Source: CAYMYN01 sp964394665 | GTDB taxonomy: Bacteria > Planctomycetota > UBA1135 > GCA-002686595 | Assembly: GCA_964394665.1 (NCBI GenBank) | Contig: CAYMYN010000009.1 | Location: forward strand, 60,086-124,085 | Length of the DNA stretch: 64,000 bases | Reading direction: 5' to 3' | In this document: positions 15,870 through 24,683 of the stretch, piece by piece | Layout: each line of letters opens with the position of its first letter | Numbering within the stretch: the stretch's first letter is position 1 | Position numbers and translations under genes: made by a program | The notes under the pieces: model-generated | What the model saw: only the letters and a program-made list of their open reading frames with translations | The model's database searches: none | What the model was told of the DNA's origin: nothing

Positions 15870-17314
15870 ACACACAGGGACCGGACGGCGTGCCCGCGGG
15901 CGCTCCGCGACGGGGCGACGAGATCGCGGTGCGCGTCGAGCGCCTCGATCGCAAGGGCCGCGCCCAGGGCGTGACCCTCGACCCGGCCCAGCCCCTACGC
16001 GTCGAGCTGGGGCGCGCGGTGCCCGGGGACCTGGTGCGCGTGCGGGTGAACCGCCGCCGGCGCGGGCGCCTGGAGGCGCAGCCGCTCGCGGTGATCGAGA
16101 GCGGGCCCGACAGCGTGGATGCCCGCTGTGCGCAGGCCGCGTCCTGCGGCGGCTGCAGCTTCCAGGGCTTGGCCTATCCCGCGCAGCTCCTCTACCTGCG
16201 GGAGCTCGTGCGCGCCGCGCTCGCCGGCCAGGGGATCGTGGACGCGCCGGTCGACCCGGTCGTGCCCTGCGAGCCGCCCTGGCACTATCGCAACAAGATG
16301 GAGTTCAGCTTCGGCGCGCGGCGCTGGATCGAGCCCGGAGAGCCCGAGGGCGCGCGGGCCGACTTCGCCCTGGGGCTGCACGCGCCGGGACGCTTCGACA
16401 AGGTGCTCGACCTCGAGCGCTGCCACATCGTGTTCGAGGAGGCGAACCCGATCCTGCACGACGCGCGGCGCTTGGCGCGCGAGCAGGGCCTCGCTCCCTG
16501 GGACCCCCGCGAACACACCGGGCTGCTGCGCCACCTGGTGCTGCGCAAGGGCGAGCGCACGGGCGAGATCCTGGTGGCGTTGATCACCTCCGACGGTTCG
16601 GAGGAGGCGCTCGAGCGCTACGCCGGATCGCTGCGCGAGCTCCATCCGGAGATCACGACCCTCGTGCACGGGGTGACGACGCGCGTCGCCGACAGCGCGA
16701 TCCCCGAGCGGGAGCGCGTGCTCTTCGGCCCGGGCTTCCTGCGCGAGCGCCTGGCGGGCCTCGAGCTCGAGATCTCGGCCGGCAGCTTCTTCCAGACCAA
16801 CACCCGCCAGGCGGAGCGCCTGTTCGAGCTCCTGCGCGAGCAGGCCCGCGGGGCGCGCGAGGTCTGGGACCTGTTCAGCGGCACGGGGCTCGTCGCGCTC
16901 GTGTTGGCGCCCGCCGTCGAGCGCGTGGTCGGAGTCGAGCGCGTGGCCTCCGCGGTCGCGGACGCGCGCCGCAACGCCCTCGCGAACGGCATCGCCAACG
17001 CGAGCTTCGTCGAGGCCGACGTGACCGAGGCCCTGCGCGGACGCGTGCCCGGCCTCGAGCTGGGGCGGGCGGACTTGGCGGTCGTCGATCCACCCCGCGC
17101 GGGGCTGCACCCCAAGGCCCTCGAGGCCCTGCTCGCCGCGGCGCCGCCGCGCATCCTCTACGTCTCGTGCAACGTGCACACCGCCGCGCCCGAGCTGGCG
17201 CGCGCGCTGGCCGCGGGCTACGCCCTCGTCCGCGCCCAACCGGTCGATCTCTTCCCGCACACGCCGCACGTCGAGTGCCTGTTCAGCCTCGAGCGCCGGG
17301 AGCAGCGCGCGTGA
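15866..17314 (+). CDS. rlmD: 23S rRNA (uracil-C5)-methyltransferase, RlmD/RumA type
   Basis: This 482-residue protein has an N-terminal TRAM-like RNA-binding domain (about residues 18-75). Four Cys that would hold a [4Fe-4S] cluster follow (C-x6-C-G-G-C, plus LERCHI). The class I SAM-dependent methyltransferase domain carries DLFSGTGLVAL, DPPRAGLHPKALEAL, the nucleophile segment YVSCNVHTAAPEL, and a final PHTPHVECL with its catalytic Glu. This is the full TrmA/RumA architecture that makes 5-methyluridine in rRNA or tRNA. The TRAM domain and length favour RlmD, but the target uridine cannot be told by eye. It starts at ATG 15866 inside the transporter stop. A second TrmA-type gene lies at 44179-45726. 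Confidence 0.85.
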   Translation: MNTQGPDGVPAGAPRRGDEIAVRVERLDRKGRAQGVTLDPAQPLRVELGRAVPGDLVRVRVNRRRRGRLEAQPLAVIESGPDSVDARCAQAASCGGCSFQGLAYPAQLLYLRELVRAALAGQGIVDAPVDPVVPCEPPWHYRNKMEFSFGARRWIEPGEPEGARADFALGLHAPGRFDKVLDLERCHIVFEEANPILHDARRLAREQGLAPWDPREHTGLLRHLVLRKGERTGEILVALITSDGSEEALERYAGSLRELHPEITTLVHGVTTRVADSAIPERERVLFGPGFLRERLAGLELEISAGSFFQTNTRQAERLFELLREQARGAREVWDLFSGTGLVALVLAPAVERVVGVERVASAVADARRNALANGIANASFVEADVTEALRGRVPGLELGRADLAVVDPPRAGLHPKALEALLAAAPPRILYVSCNVHTAAPELARALAAGYALVRAQPVDLFPHTPHVECLFSLERREQRA

Positions 17315-17514
17315 ACCCTTCCGCGACCGACCCCGCCCGCCCCGCGCCGAACCCCGGTCCCGGCGGATTGTGCCCCGGCTGCCGGCACGTGCGGCGCGTC
17401 GAGTCGGCCCGCGGCTCGGTCTTCCTGCGCTGCACGCTGGCCTCCAGCGACCCACGTTTCCCCAAGTACCCGCCGCAGCCGGTGGTACGCTGCCTGGGCC
17501 ACGTCCCGGCCTGA
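17311..17514 (+). CDS. Small Cys-rich conserved protein
   Basis: This 67-residue protein starts at GTG 17311, overlapping the methyltransferase stop by 4 nt (GTGA). The first about 18 residues are Pro/Ala-rich. The remainder has four Cys in the order CPGC, RCTL and VRCLGH, around a conserved-looking SARGSVFLRC core and a DPRFPKYPPQPVV segment. I recognise this as a small bacterial family of unknown function whose Cys pattern suggests a zinc ribbon. Coupling to an RNA methyltransferase on one side and YqgE on the other suggests cotranscription. Nothing in the sequence shows enzymatic activity. Confidence 0.75.
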   Translation: MNPSATDPARPAPNPGPGGLCPGCRHVRRVESARGSVFLRCTLASSDPRFPKYPPQPVVRCLGHVPA

Positions 17515-17528
17515 ACCCGTCCCACACC

Positions 17529-18095
17529 ATGCAGCTCCGCGCCGAACCGGGAACGCTCCTCGCGGCGTCGCCCGATCTCCTCGACCCGAACTTCATGCAC
17601 ACGGTGGTGCTGATCGCGCAGCACTCCGACGAGGGCGCGTACGGGCTCGTCGTGAACCGCTCGGCCGGCATCACCCTCGACGCGGTCTTCCCCGAGCATC
17701 CGCTGCTGCGCGAGCTGGCCTTCCCGCTCTCCTGGGGCGGGCCCGTGGCCCTCGACACCCTGCAGTTCCTGCACCGCGTCCCCGACCTCGTGCCCGGCGG
17801 CCTCGAGCTCGGTGGGGGCGTCTACTTCGGCGGCGATTTCGAGGCCCTGGCGCGCTACCTGCACGCCCGCCGCGAAGAGGCGCGCGGCACGGTGCGTTTG
17901 CTGTTGGGTTACGCCGGTTGGGGCAAACGCCAGCTCGACGACGAGCTCGCCGGCGGCTCCTGGTTGCCCGCGCCCCTCGCGCCCGACCTCGTCTTCGGAA
18001 ACGAACGCCAGGCGATCTGGCGGCGCGTGCTGGCCTCGATCGGCGACGGCGACGAAGCCCTCGGCGACGAACCGCCGGACGTGAGCTGGAACTGA
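17529..18095 (+). CDS. YqgE/AlgH family protein (UPF0301)
   Basis: This 188-residue protein starts at ATG 17529, 14 nt after the previous stop. Family hallmarks are PGTLLAASPDLLDPNFMHTV at the N-terminus, then EGAYGLVVNR, WGGPVALDTLQFLH, GGVYFGGDFEAL, and a late GYAGWGKRQLDDEL followed by GSW. YqgE/AlgH proteins are soluble alpha/beta proteins of uncertain function; one member was first linked to alginate regulation in Pseudomonas. The length is typical (about 185 residues). It ends the coupled run that begins at trmL and converges on an ATPase gene 13 nt away. Confidence 0.93.
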   Translation: MQLRAEPGTLLAASPDLLDPNFMHTVVLIAQHSDEGAYGLVVNRSAGITLDAVFPEHPLLRELAFPLSWGGPVALDTLQFLHRVPDLVPGGLELGGGVYFGGDFEALARYLHARREEARGTVRLLLGYAGWGKRQLDDELAGGSWLPAPLAPDLVFGNERQAIWRRVLASIGDGDEALGDEPPDVSWN

Positions 18096-18108
18096 CAGCC
18101 GGGGGGCT

Positions 18109-18831
18109 TCAGCCGCGCGGCACGCCGACGGCGGGCCCGGGCTCGCGGACCGGCTCCGGGCCATGTCCGTTGCCGTTGCCGTTCCCCTTGCCGTGGCCGC
18201 GTTCGGGCGCGGGGTGGGGGACGAGGGTCGCGCGGCGCGCCGAGAGGTAGGCGCCCGATCCGGCGACCGGATGCAGCCCGGCGAGGGAGAGCACGCGTTC
18301 GAGCAGGCGCGTGCGCTCCTGCATGGCGAGGGACTCGACCGGCACGTAGGGCACGGCGAAGAGCTCGAGCAGGAGCTTCACCATGCCGTCGATGCGCACG
18401 ACCTCCTCCCACTCGAGGCCCGCGCGCACGCCGTCGGCGGCGAGCAGGGCGCGGTGCGGGCGCAGGTAGAAGACCAGGCCCTCGCGCACCGAGGCCATGT
18501 ACTCGGCCAGGCGCGGGTCGGAGGCGATCTCCGAGAGGATCGTGGCGTGGTGCGCCGCGTAGGCCAGGTTGCAGAAGGCGCGGTCGCTGACGAAGGCCCC
18601 GTCGTGGTCGGCCTCGGCGGTGAGCTGGCGCTCGAAGACCTCGGCCTGGTAGCGGTTCACGAGGTCGAGGTTCGAGCGCAGGCCGTCGAGCTGCGCCTCC
18701 ATCTCCGCGAGCACCCCGCGCGCCACCTCCGAGATCATCGGCAGCCCGTAGGTGTCGCGCACCCAACGGGCGAGGGTCGTCTTGCCGGTGGAGTGGGCGC
18801 CGACGAGGTAGATGCGGACGGGGCGCTGCAC
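18109..18831 (-). CDS. NadR-like P-loop ATPase/kinase
   Basis: This 240-residue protein starts at GTG 18831, because AGGAG sits 5 nt upstream of that codon. Extending to an upstream ATG would add about 45 low-complexity residues. Right after the start comes a Walker A motif, GAHSTGKTTLA, then SEVARGVL, VSDRAFCNLAYAAHH with the likely Walker-B-type Asp, and FYLRPHRALLAADGVR. This matches the AAA_28/NadR-type kinase fold (nicotinamide riboside kinase relatives). No adenylyltransferase domain is attached, so the substrate is open. The C-terminal about 30 residues are low complexity: a run of hexanucleotide units (18163-18198) encodes alternating Gly and Lys/Asn/His. Confidence 0.75.
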   Translation of the reverse strand: MQRPVRIYLVGAHSTGKTTLARWVRDTYGLPMISEVARGVLAEMEAQLDGLRSNLDLVNRYQAEVFERQLTAEADHDGAFVSDRAFCNLAYAAHHATILSEIASDPRLAEYMASVREGLVFYLRPHRALLAADGVRAGLEWEEVVRIDGMVKLLLELFAVPYVPVESLAMQERTRLLERVLSLAGLHPVAGSGAYLSARRATLVPHPAPERGHGKGNGNGNGHGPEPVREPGPAVGVPRG

Positions 18832-19126
18832 GGGGACTCCTGGGTGGGAGGGTCTGGAGGGCGGGCGGGGGCGGGGGCCGGTGGGCCAGAGACTACCCGT
18901 GGTGTGGGCGTCCGGCGAGGCCACGATCCCTTGGGGGTCGTCCCGGAGGTGTTCCGCGCTCACAAGTTGGCTTCGCCAGCGGACTTCCGCGCCTCCCGAA
19001 GCTGGGAGGCGGGGCGGAGCGCAACGCGGCGCGCCAAACGCTCACCCTCTCTCCCCGCAGCGGGGTCCGCGGCGCCGCGCCTTGGATCCGGGGCCGCCCG
19101 CGCGCACCATCCGCACCCCCACCACC
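18832..19126. other. Divergent intergenic region with a small hairpin
   Basis: This 295-bp gap separates two divergent genes. Next to the ATPase gene it holds the AGGAG ribosome site. At 18990-19011 a perfect 8-bp stem (CGCCTCCC and GGGAGGCG, loop GAAGCT) lies upstream of the AsmA-like gene. No promoter hexamers stand out. Confidence 0.5.
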
Positions 19127-21481
19127 ATGTCCCAGCCCCCGAGCGCCGCCGTTCCTCCCCCCGCCCCGACCCGCCGCCGCCGTTGGGGGTGCCTGGCCAA
19201 GACCGGCTGCGGGCTCCTGGCCTTTCTCGTCGGCGCGGGCCTGATGCTGGTCTTCCTCGTGCCGCCCCTGCTCGGCCGCTACGTGGCGAGCGCGGCCGAG
19301 ACGGAGTTCGAGCGCACGCGCGAGGGGCGCCTGGCCCTCGACGAAGTGGGCCTGCACTGGTTCCGGCGCCAGGGCATCGGCGGTGCGACCCTCAGTTCCC
19401 CGGAGGGCCAGCCGATCGCCCGCGCGCGGGTCGAGCTGCCCTCGATCGTCGACGGCCTGCGCACCCTGGTGCGGCTCGAGGAGGGGGAGCGGGCGCGGTT
19501 GGAGCCGATCGTCGTGCACCTCGACCTCGACCTCGTGGTCGACGACGACGGACGGAGCAACCTCGAGCGCGCGTTGGCCCCGCGCGGGGGCGTCGCGCCG
19601 AAGGAGGGCGTGGAGGTCGGGGGCACGGGCTCCGAGTCGCTCGCGCGTTACCTCGAGTTGCTCGACGCCGAGCTCGTGGTGCGCTCGGAGCGCATCTCGG
19701 TCTCGACGCCGAAGACGCGGGCGGGCGGCGTGGAGCTGGCGCTGCTGGGCCTCGAGGCGCGGCTCACCCAGACCGCGGCCCAGCCCCTGCGCCTGGTCGC
19801 CTCGGCGCGCAGCAGCGGCGGCGGGAGCGTGGAGATCGACGGCCGGCTCGCGGGCGCGCGGCTGGACGCCGCCGGGCCGGGCTTCGATGGTGGGAACCTC
19901 ACGGCCAAGATCGTGAGCCTGCCGACGGCGATCGTGGCCGCCTTCGTGCCCCAGGGGGAGGACCTCGTGGCCGTGCTCGGCCCGCAGGTGGACGCGCGCG
20001 TCGAGCTGGCCCTCGGCGCAGGCGAGGCCCGCAGCGCGGTCGTCGAGTTCGCCAGCGCGGGCGCCAAGGCGCGTTTCTCGATGATCGAGCGCGCGGGCTT
20101 GCTCGAGCTCGACCCGAGCGTGCCCAACACGGCCGAGCTGGTCCTGCCGCGCGAGTGGATCGAAGCCCGCTCGCAGTCTTCGTTGCCCGAAGGACTGGGC
20201 CTCGCATCGGGCGGTGAGACCCTGACGCTGACCCTCGCGCTCGAACGTCTCTCCTTGCCCTTGAGCGCCGATGCGTCGCCGACGCCCCGCGATCTCTCGC
20301 GCGCGACCCTCGTCGCCCGCGGGACCCTGGGCCCGATCGAGCTCGCCTTCACCCCCGCGCCGAGCGCGGACGGCGACGCCTCCGAGCCGATCGTGCAACG
20401 ACTCCGCGGCGCGACCTTCGATCTGAACCTCGAACCCCAAACGGGCCTGGTGGCCAAGCTCTCCTCCGACCTGGAGCCCCAGGGCAGCCTCGAGGCCGAT
20501 CTGCGCCTGGGCGCGCCGGCCCTCGCGGCCCTGCTCGCCGGCGAAATGGCGCGCGGGATCGAACTCGACGCGAAAGCCCAGAACATTCCGACCGCGTTGC
20601 TCGACGCCTTCGCGCGCCAGGACGGTCTGCTCGTCGACGTGCTCGGGCCGACCCTCGGCGGCAGCCTCGCGGCGCGCGAGCTCGCCCTGGGCGCCGCGGC
20701 CAGCGCGGGTGGGGAAGCCTCGGCCCTCGACGGGGCGCGACTCGAGGCCCGCCTCGAGTCGGACCTCGGCCGGGTCGACTTCCAGGGGCAACTGGTGGGC
20801 ATGCGCCTGGTCGCGACGGGGGAGGAGGGCCTGACCGCCAGCGCGCGCCTCTCGCCCCTGCTCTCCAGCCGCATCGTCGGGCCGCTCCTGCCGTTGCTCG
20901 TCGCCCTCGAGCAGCCCCCTGGGGCGGGTCCGGTGCGCATCGTGGTGCGCGATCTGTCCGTGCCCCTCGAGGCACGCCCCGGCGAGATCGATGCGCGCGT
21001 GCGCCTCGAACTCGGCGACATCCGGGCCCAGCTCCTGCCGAGCCTGGCCAGCCACCTGCCCGCGGCCGCGGAGCTGCAACCCAAGCTCCACTCCCTGATC
21101 CCGATCGACGTGCGCATCCGCGCCGGCGTCGCGAGCTACGAGAAGCTGCCGATCGTCCTGGACGGCAAGCGCATCGACCTGGCGGGCACCTTCAACCTGG
21201 TGAGCGGTCAGCTCGACCTGCGCACGGAGCTTCCCCTGCGGCACCTGGGCGGCGAGGTGCGCGAGGCCCTGCGTTCGGTGTCGGGTTTCGTCTCGCCCGA
21301 CCTGGCGGTCCCGGTGGCCCTGGTCGGCACGCTCTCCCGTCCGCGCCTGCGGCTCTCCGACGGCTTCGTCGAGGGCCTCCTGCGCGACGCCGCGCGCAAG
21401 GGCGTCGAGGAGCGGCTCGAGGGCGGCATCCGCGAGGGAGTGCAGGGCATCCTCGAGCGCCTCAAGAAGAAGGACGGCTGA
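19127..21481 (+). CDS. AsmA-like membrane-anchored protein
   Basis: This 784-residue protein starts at ATG 19127. A Pro-rich, Arg-rich tail of 19 residues precedes a single membrane helix (about residues 27-50), so the bulk faces the periplasm. The rest is a long run of predicted beta strands with acidic loops. It starts with a region typical of AsmA-type N-termini (LARDEV-like helix, then amphipathic strands). It ends in a segment of the form DLAGTFNLVSGQLDLRTELP followed by GTLSRPRLRL, much like AsmA_2 C-termini. AsmA-family proteins form lipid-conducting bridges between inner and outer membranes or affect outer-membrane assembly. The gene stands alone between divergent and convergent neighbours. 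Similarity is by pattern, so the family call is moderate. Confidence 0.6.
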   Translation: MSQPPSAAVPPPAPTRRRRWGCLAKTGCGLLAFLVGAGLMLVFLVPPLLGRYVASAAETEFERTREGRLALDEVGLHWFRRQGIGGATLSSPEGQPIARARVELPSIVDGLRTLVRLEEGERARLEPIVVHLDLDLVVDDDGRSNLERALAPRGGVAPKEGVEVGGTGSESLARYLELLDAELVVRSERISVSTPKTRAGGVELALLGLEARLTQTAAQPLRLVASARSSGGGSVEIDGRLAGARLDAAGPGFDGGNLTAKIVSLPTAIVAAFVPQGEDLVAVLGPQVDARVELALGAGEARSAVVEFASAGAKARFSMIERAGLLELDPSVPNTAELVLPREWIEARSQSSLPEGLGLASGGETLTLTLALERLSLPLSADASPTPRDLSRATLVARGTLGPIELAFTPAPSADGDASEPIVQRLRGATFDLNLEPQTGLVAKLSSDLEPQGSLEADLRLGAPALAALLAGEMARGIELDAKAQNIPTALLDAFARQDGLLVDVLGPTLGGSLAARELALGAAASAGGEASALDGARLEARLESDLGRVDFQGQLVGMRLVATGEEGLTASARLSPLLSSRIVGPLLPLLVALEQPPGAGPVRIVVRDLSVPLEARPGEIDARVRLELGDIRAQLLPSLASHLPAAAELQPKLHSLIPIDVRIRAGVASYEKLPIVLDGKRIDLAGTFNLVSGQLDLRTELPLRHLGGEVREALRSVSGFVSPDLAVPVALVGTLSRPRLRLSDGFVEGLLRDAARKGVEERLEGGIREGVQGILERLKKKDG

Positions 21482-21519
21482 GGGGCCCACCCGAGGGCCG
21501 TGTCCGCGCTGCGCGCTCG

Positions 21520-23445
21520 TCAGAGGGATTCGAGCTCGATCTCGTGCTTCGTCGGGCCGTCGGCGCGCACGTCGATCGTCGCCAGGGCGGGCGGGCGATA
21601 GCCGGGGACGGGCGGCGCTTGGAAGGTCCATCGGCCGGGCTCGGTGAGCTGGAATCTGCGCTCGAAGCGGCCGAACTGGGTCAGCGTCACGCGGCCCGAG
21701 CCGCCCAGCGCGGGCTCGGGTTGCCCGTAGAAACCCTCGGGGAAGGGCACGGGCGTATCCCCTTCCTTCAGGTGGATCTCGAGAGTGTGCGCGGGCTCCA
21801 TGCGCAGAGTGAGCTCGACGCGACCCGGCGAGAGGTCGACGCTCTCCGTCTTCGCCAGGTACTTCCAGTCCCACAGGTGCAGCTCGATCCACGTCGCAGG
21901 CGCGACGATTCGATAGGCCCCCAGCTCGGGATCGCGCTTGGCCGCTTCGAGCGAGCCGCCGGTCGAGCCCTCGGGCCGCCGCGGGTACCAGTGCAGGGAT
22001 TCGGTCTCGACGTCGAGGTCCGTGCGCGCGTCGACCACGCGCACCAGAAGCTCGCCGGGGGGCGGCACGACGATCTCGTGGTTCTCGAGTCCGGTGGGCG
22101 GCACGTCGATCGCGACGCCGAAGGCCGGCTTCGAGATCGTCCACTCGTGGCGGCCGACCTGCAGCTTCGGGAAGCTCCACTCGAAGACGTCGAAGCCATC
22201 CCGACGTTCGTCCGAGCGCGTGACCGATGCAGATTGAGATGGGTCGTGCCCCCCCAGGGGCGTGCCCAGGAACTCGGCCCGGATCCCCGGGGTTCGGCCT
22301 TTCCAGGCCTTCGGGACGAGGACCCAGCCGCGCGCCGGCGCGACTTCGAGCCGGGGCGGCTCCCGCGGTGCGATGCTCGTGCGCACGAGCTCCCCCGCGA
22401 GGATCGTGATCTCACTCGAGCCGAGCTCGAGCGGTCCGGACCACCACTCCCCGACCTCGACGCTGACGCGCAGCGGCCCGGGAGGGAGGCCGCGGAAGGT
22501 CGACTCGCCGTTGGTCGCGCGGACGGATCCGATCGGCTTGAGCTCCCCGCTGGGCCGCAGGCGCAGCTCGGCGCCGGCGATGTCTTGCACGCCGCTCAGC
22601 GTGACCTCGAGGTCGCCTCCGGGCGCGAGCGCGACCGTGCGTTCGCCGCCCGCCTGGAAATCGACGTTCACGTGCTCCCAGGCGAAGCCGGCGGAACCGA
22701 CGAGGAACTGCGTTTGGCCCCTACGGTCCCTCATCGGCACGACCGCGCCGAGGTCGACCGGCGAGACGAGATTCGACGCGATGCGGAGCCCATCGTCGGC
22801 GAGGCTGGGGTGGCCCGAATGCATCCAGCCCGTGCGCAGGAGCTCGATGCCGCCGAGCGCGCGCCCGTCGCGGGCGTCGAGCACGCGCAGGATCGAGGGG
22901 CGCGCCTTCTTCGCGCGGATCTCGATCCGGCCGTCGGTCGGGAAGGGGAACTGCAAGCTCGGCTCGGGTTGCTCGATGAAGAGCACGTCCTGCGCCGTCG
23001 CGAGCTCATGCACTCCGATCTCGGGCGCTGCGGCCCGCGCCAAGTCGATCGACCACTCGCCGCGCCGCACCTCGACCTGCTCCCGGAGCGCCGAGCCCTG
23101 GTCCCAGACCAAGAGCTGGAACTCCCCGTCGATGGGTGCGAGCTCGACCCCGTTCCAGTCCACGGCGACGACGATGCCGGAGAGGCGCAGCGCAGCGTGC
23201 GGCGCGGCGGCTCCCGCGTCCGCCGGGTGCTCGAGCGGCGCCGCGTCCGCCAGCGCTGCGGTCTCGCGCCGCCCCTCGGGCTCGACGGGCGCGGCCGGTT
23301 CGATGGCGTCGAGCGCGGCGGGAGCGGCAGCGGCCGGCACAGGCAAGCTCGGCGCGGGCGGCGCACCCGCCGACCTCCCGAATGCGTACCACGCGACCGC
23401 CGCGAGGGCGAGACCGGCAATCCACGCGAGTGAACGAGCCTGCAT
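21520..23445 (-). CDS. Membrane-anchored carboxypeptidase-regulatory-like protein
   Basis: This 641-residue protein starts at ATG 23445. The N-terminus is a signal anchor (SLAWIAGLALAAVAWYAFG), followed by about 60 residues rich in Ala, Pro and Glu. The rest is made of predicted beta-sandwich domains with repeated phrases such as LRVSVEVG, LEVTLSGVQ and LRVLDARDGRALGGIELL. These resemble transthyretin/CarboxypepD_reg-like domains. No enzyme motif is present. Two other genes here (38022-39983, 58084-61065) share this general build, suggesting a paralogous set of surface or periplasmic beta proteins. Codons are less extreme in GC than those of its neighbours. A TAAGCT hexamer lies 7 nt upstream. 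The gene is unassigned beyond its fold type. Confidence 0.65.
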   Translation of the reverse strand: MQARSLAWIAGLALAAVAWYAFGRSAGAPPAPSLPVPAAAAPAALDAIEPAAPVEPEGRRETAALADAAPLEHPADAGAAAPHAALRLSGIVVAVDWNGVELAPIDGEFQLLVWDQGSALREQVEVRRGEWSIDLARAAAPEIGVHELATAQDVLFIEQPEPSLQFPFPTDGRIEIRAKKARPSILRVLDARDGRALGGIELLRTGWMHSGHPSLADDGLRIASNLVSPVDLGAVVPMRDRRGQTQFLVGSAGFAWEHVNVDFQAGGERTVALAPGGDLEVTLSGVQDIAGAELRLRPSGELKPIGSVRATNGESTFRGLPPGPLRVSVEVGEWWSGPLELGSSEITILAGELVRTSIAPREPPRLEVAPARGWVLVPKAWKGRTPGIRAEFLGTPLGGHDPSQSASVTRSDERRDGFDVFEWSFPKLQVGRHEWTISKPAFGVAIDVPPTGLENHEIVVPPPGELLVRVVDARTDLDVETESLHWYPRRPEGSTGGSLEAAKRDPELGAYRIVAPATWIELHLWDWKYLAKTESVDLSPGRVELTLRMEPAHTLEIHLKEGDTPVPFPEGFYGQPEPALGGSGRVTLTQFGRFERRFQLTEPGRWTFQAPPVPGYRPPALATIDVRADGPTKHEIELESL

Positions 23446-23452
23446 GTGTCCG

Positions 23453-23458
23453 AGCTTA
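23453..23458 (-). promoter_or_regulatory. Candidate leaderless -10 element (TAAGCT)
   Basis: On the minus strand, TAAGCT ends 7 nt before the ATG of the gene starting at 23445. It fits TANNNT at the same spacing seen before trmL, asd and others. No convincing -35 is visible. Confidence 0.4.
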
Positions 23459-23492
23459 GAGCTTGCCGCGATACCTGGCGAGGGTCGCCCGC

Positions 23493-24680
23493 TCAGCGCA
23501 GGAGCATCGACAGCTCCGCCGCGACGCGCGCGTTGGCCGCGGGCGAATAGTGGCCGCCGGGCATCCACAGGGATTCCTCGGCTGCACCGCCCGCGTCGAG
23601 CAACGCGGGGGTGAGGTCGGTGAGGGCGACACCCTGGGCGATGAGTCGCGCGCTCAGCTCGGCCCACGGCGCGCCTTCCTTGGCCGCGGCGGCGCGCAGG
23701 TCGTCGCGGCCGGGCAGAATCAGGAGCCGGAAACGCGCGCCGGAGCGCTCGACCTCGGCCCGCGTCGCGAGCACGAGCGCTTCGACCAGGCGCGGCAGCT
23801 CGTCGGCGGCATCGGCCAAGCGCGCGTGCACGTCGCGGCCACCGCGTTCGAGCAGCGTCAACGCCAGGCGCCCGGCGAAGGAGTGATGCAGGAGGTGCGA
23901 GCCCGTCGGCGCATAGGCGGCCGGCCAGGCGGCCACCCACGCGTCGTGTGTCCGAGTCGCGGCGAGGAAGGCGCGCGGATCGAGGATCAGGTCGTGCACG
24001 GCCCGCGGCTCGCCCGCCGGGCAGGGCACGAGCTCGAGCGCGTTCCGCGCGTTCAGCACGAAGCGCGGCTTGAAGGCCACCAGTTGGCCCCAGTGGCGCT
24101 CCGCCGGGCGGTAGAGGGTCACGAGCCGCGGCGTGGCGCTCGGCAACCAGCCGAGCCACACCTCGTCGCCGGCGAGCGCGCGGCCCTCGCGCCGCCAGCG
24201 CAGCAGCGCCTGATCGAGCCCGTAGGCCCCCACGCCGAGGTTCGCCACCTCGAGGTTCTCGAGCGCGCCCTCGAGCAGCCCGGGCCAGGCGTCGCGCGCG
24301 TCGACCTCGGCACCCTCGGTGAACGAGCAGCCGATGGCCACGATGCGCCGCACTCCCGGACGGCGTTCGAGCTCGAGCGGCCGGTGCGCGATGCGCGTGC
24401 CGAGCGCGTCGTAGGGGTCGGGGCCATCGAGCCGAGCGCGGGGCGCGCGCCAACCGAGCTCGGGGTCGAGGCGGAAGTCCTCGAGGTCGGCGCGGCCCTC
24501 GGCCAGCGCCGCGCGCAGGCGCTCGAAGCTCCGGCGTTGTTCGACGCTGAAGAGCGGCGGCGCGAAGGGCGCGATGCGCCGCCCGAGCCACTCGCCGTCC
24601 CGCAGGGCGAGGTGCAGGAGGGCCTGATCGGCGGCCACCAACGACAGGCCCAGGCCGAGGAGGACTCGCCGCGCTCGCAC
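23493..24680 (-). CDS. SGNH/GDSL hydrolase-like protein, membrane-anchored
   Basis: This 395-residue protein has an N-terminal hydrophobic segment (VLLGLGLSLVAADQALL) that should anchor or export it. The SGNH block I appears as VAIGCSFTEG with the nucleophile Ser at residue 119. The C-terminal block appears as GGHYSPAANARVA with His377. The usual Asp of the DxxH/DGH motif is replaced here by Gly, so either another acid serves or activity is altered. SGNH proteins of this layout are often O-acetylesterases or acetyltransferases acting on cell-surface polysaccharide. The stop of nth lies 3 nt away on the same strand, so the two are probably cotranscribed. The family call is fair; the substrate is unknown. 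Confidence 0.7.
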   Translation of the reverse strand: MRARRVLLGLGLSLVAADQALLHLALRDGEWLGRRIAPFAPPLFSVEQRRSFERLRAALAEGRADLEDFRLDPELGWRAPRARLDGPDPYDALGTRIAHRPLELERRPGVRRIVAIGCSFTEGAEVDARDAWPGLLEGALENLEVANLGVGAYGLDQALLRWRREGRALAGDEVWLGWLPSATPRLVTLYRPAERHWGQLVAFKPRFVLNARNALELVPCPAGEPRAVHDLILDPRAFLAATRTHDAWVAAWPAAYAPTGSHLLHHSFAGRLALTLLERGGRDVHARLADAADELPRLVEALVLATRAEVERSGARFRLLILPGRDDLRAAAAKEGAPWAELSARLIAQGVALTDLTPALLDAGGAAEESLWMPGGHYSPAANARVAAELSMLLR

Positions 24681-24683
24681 GAT

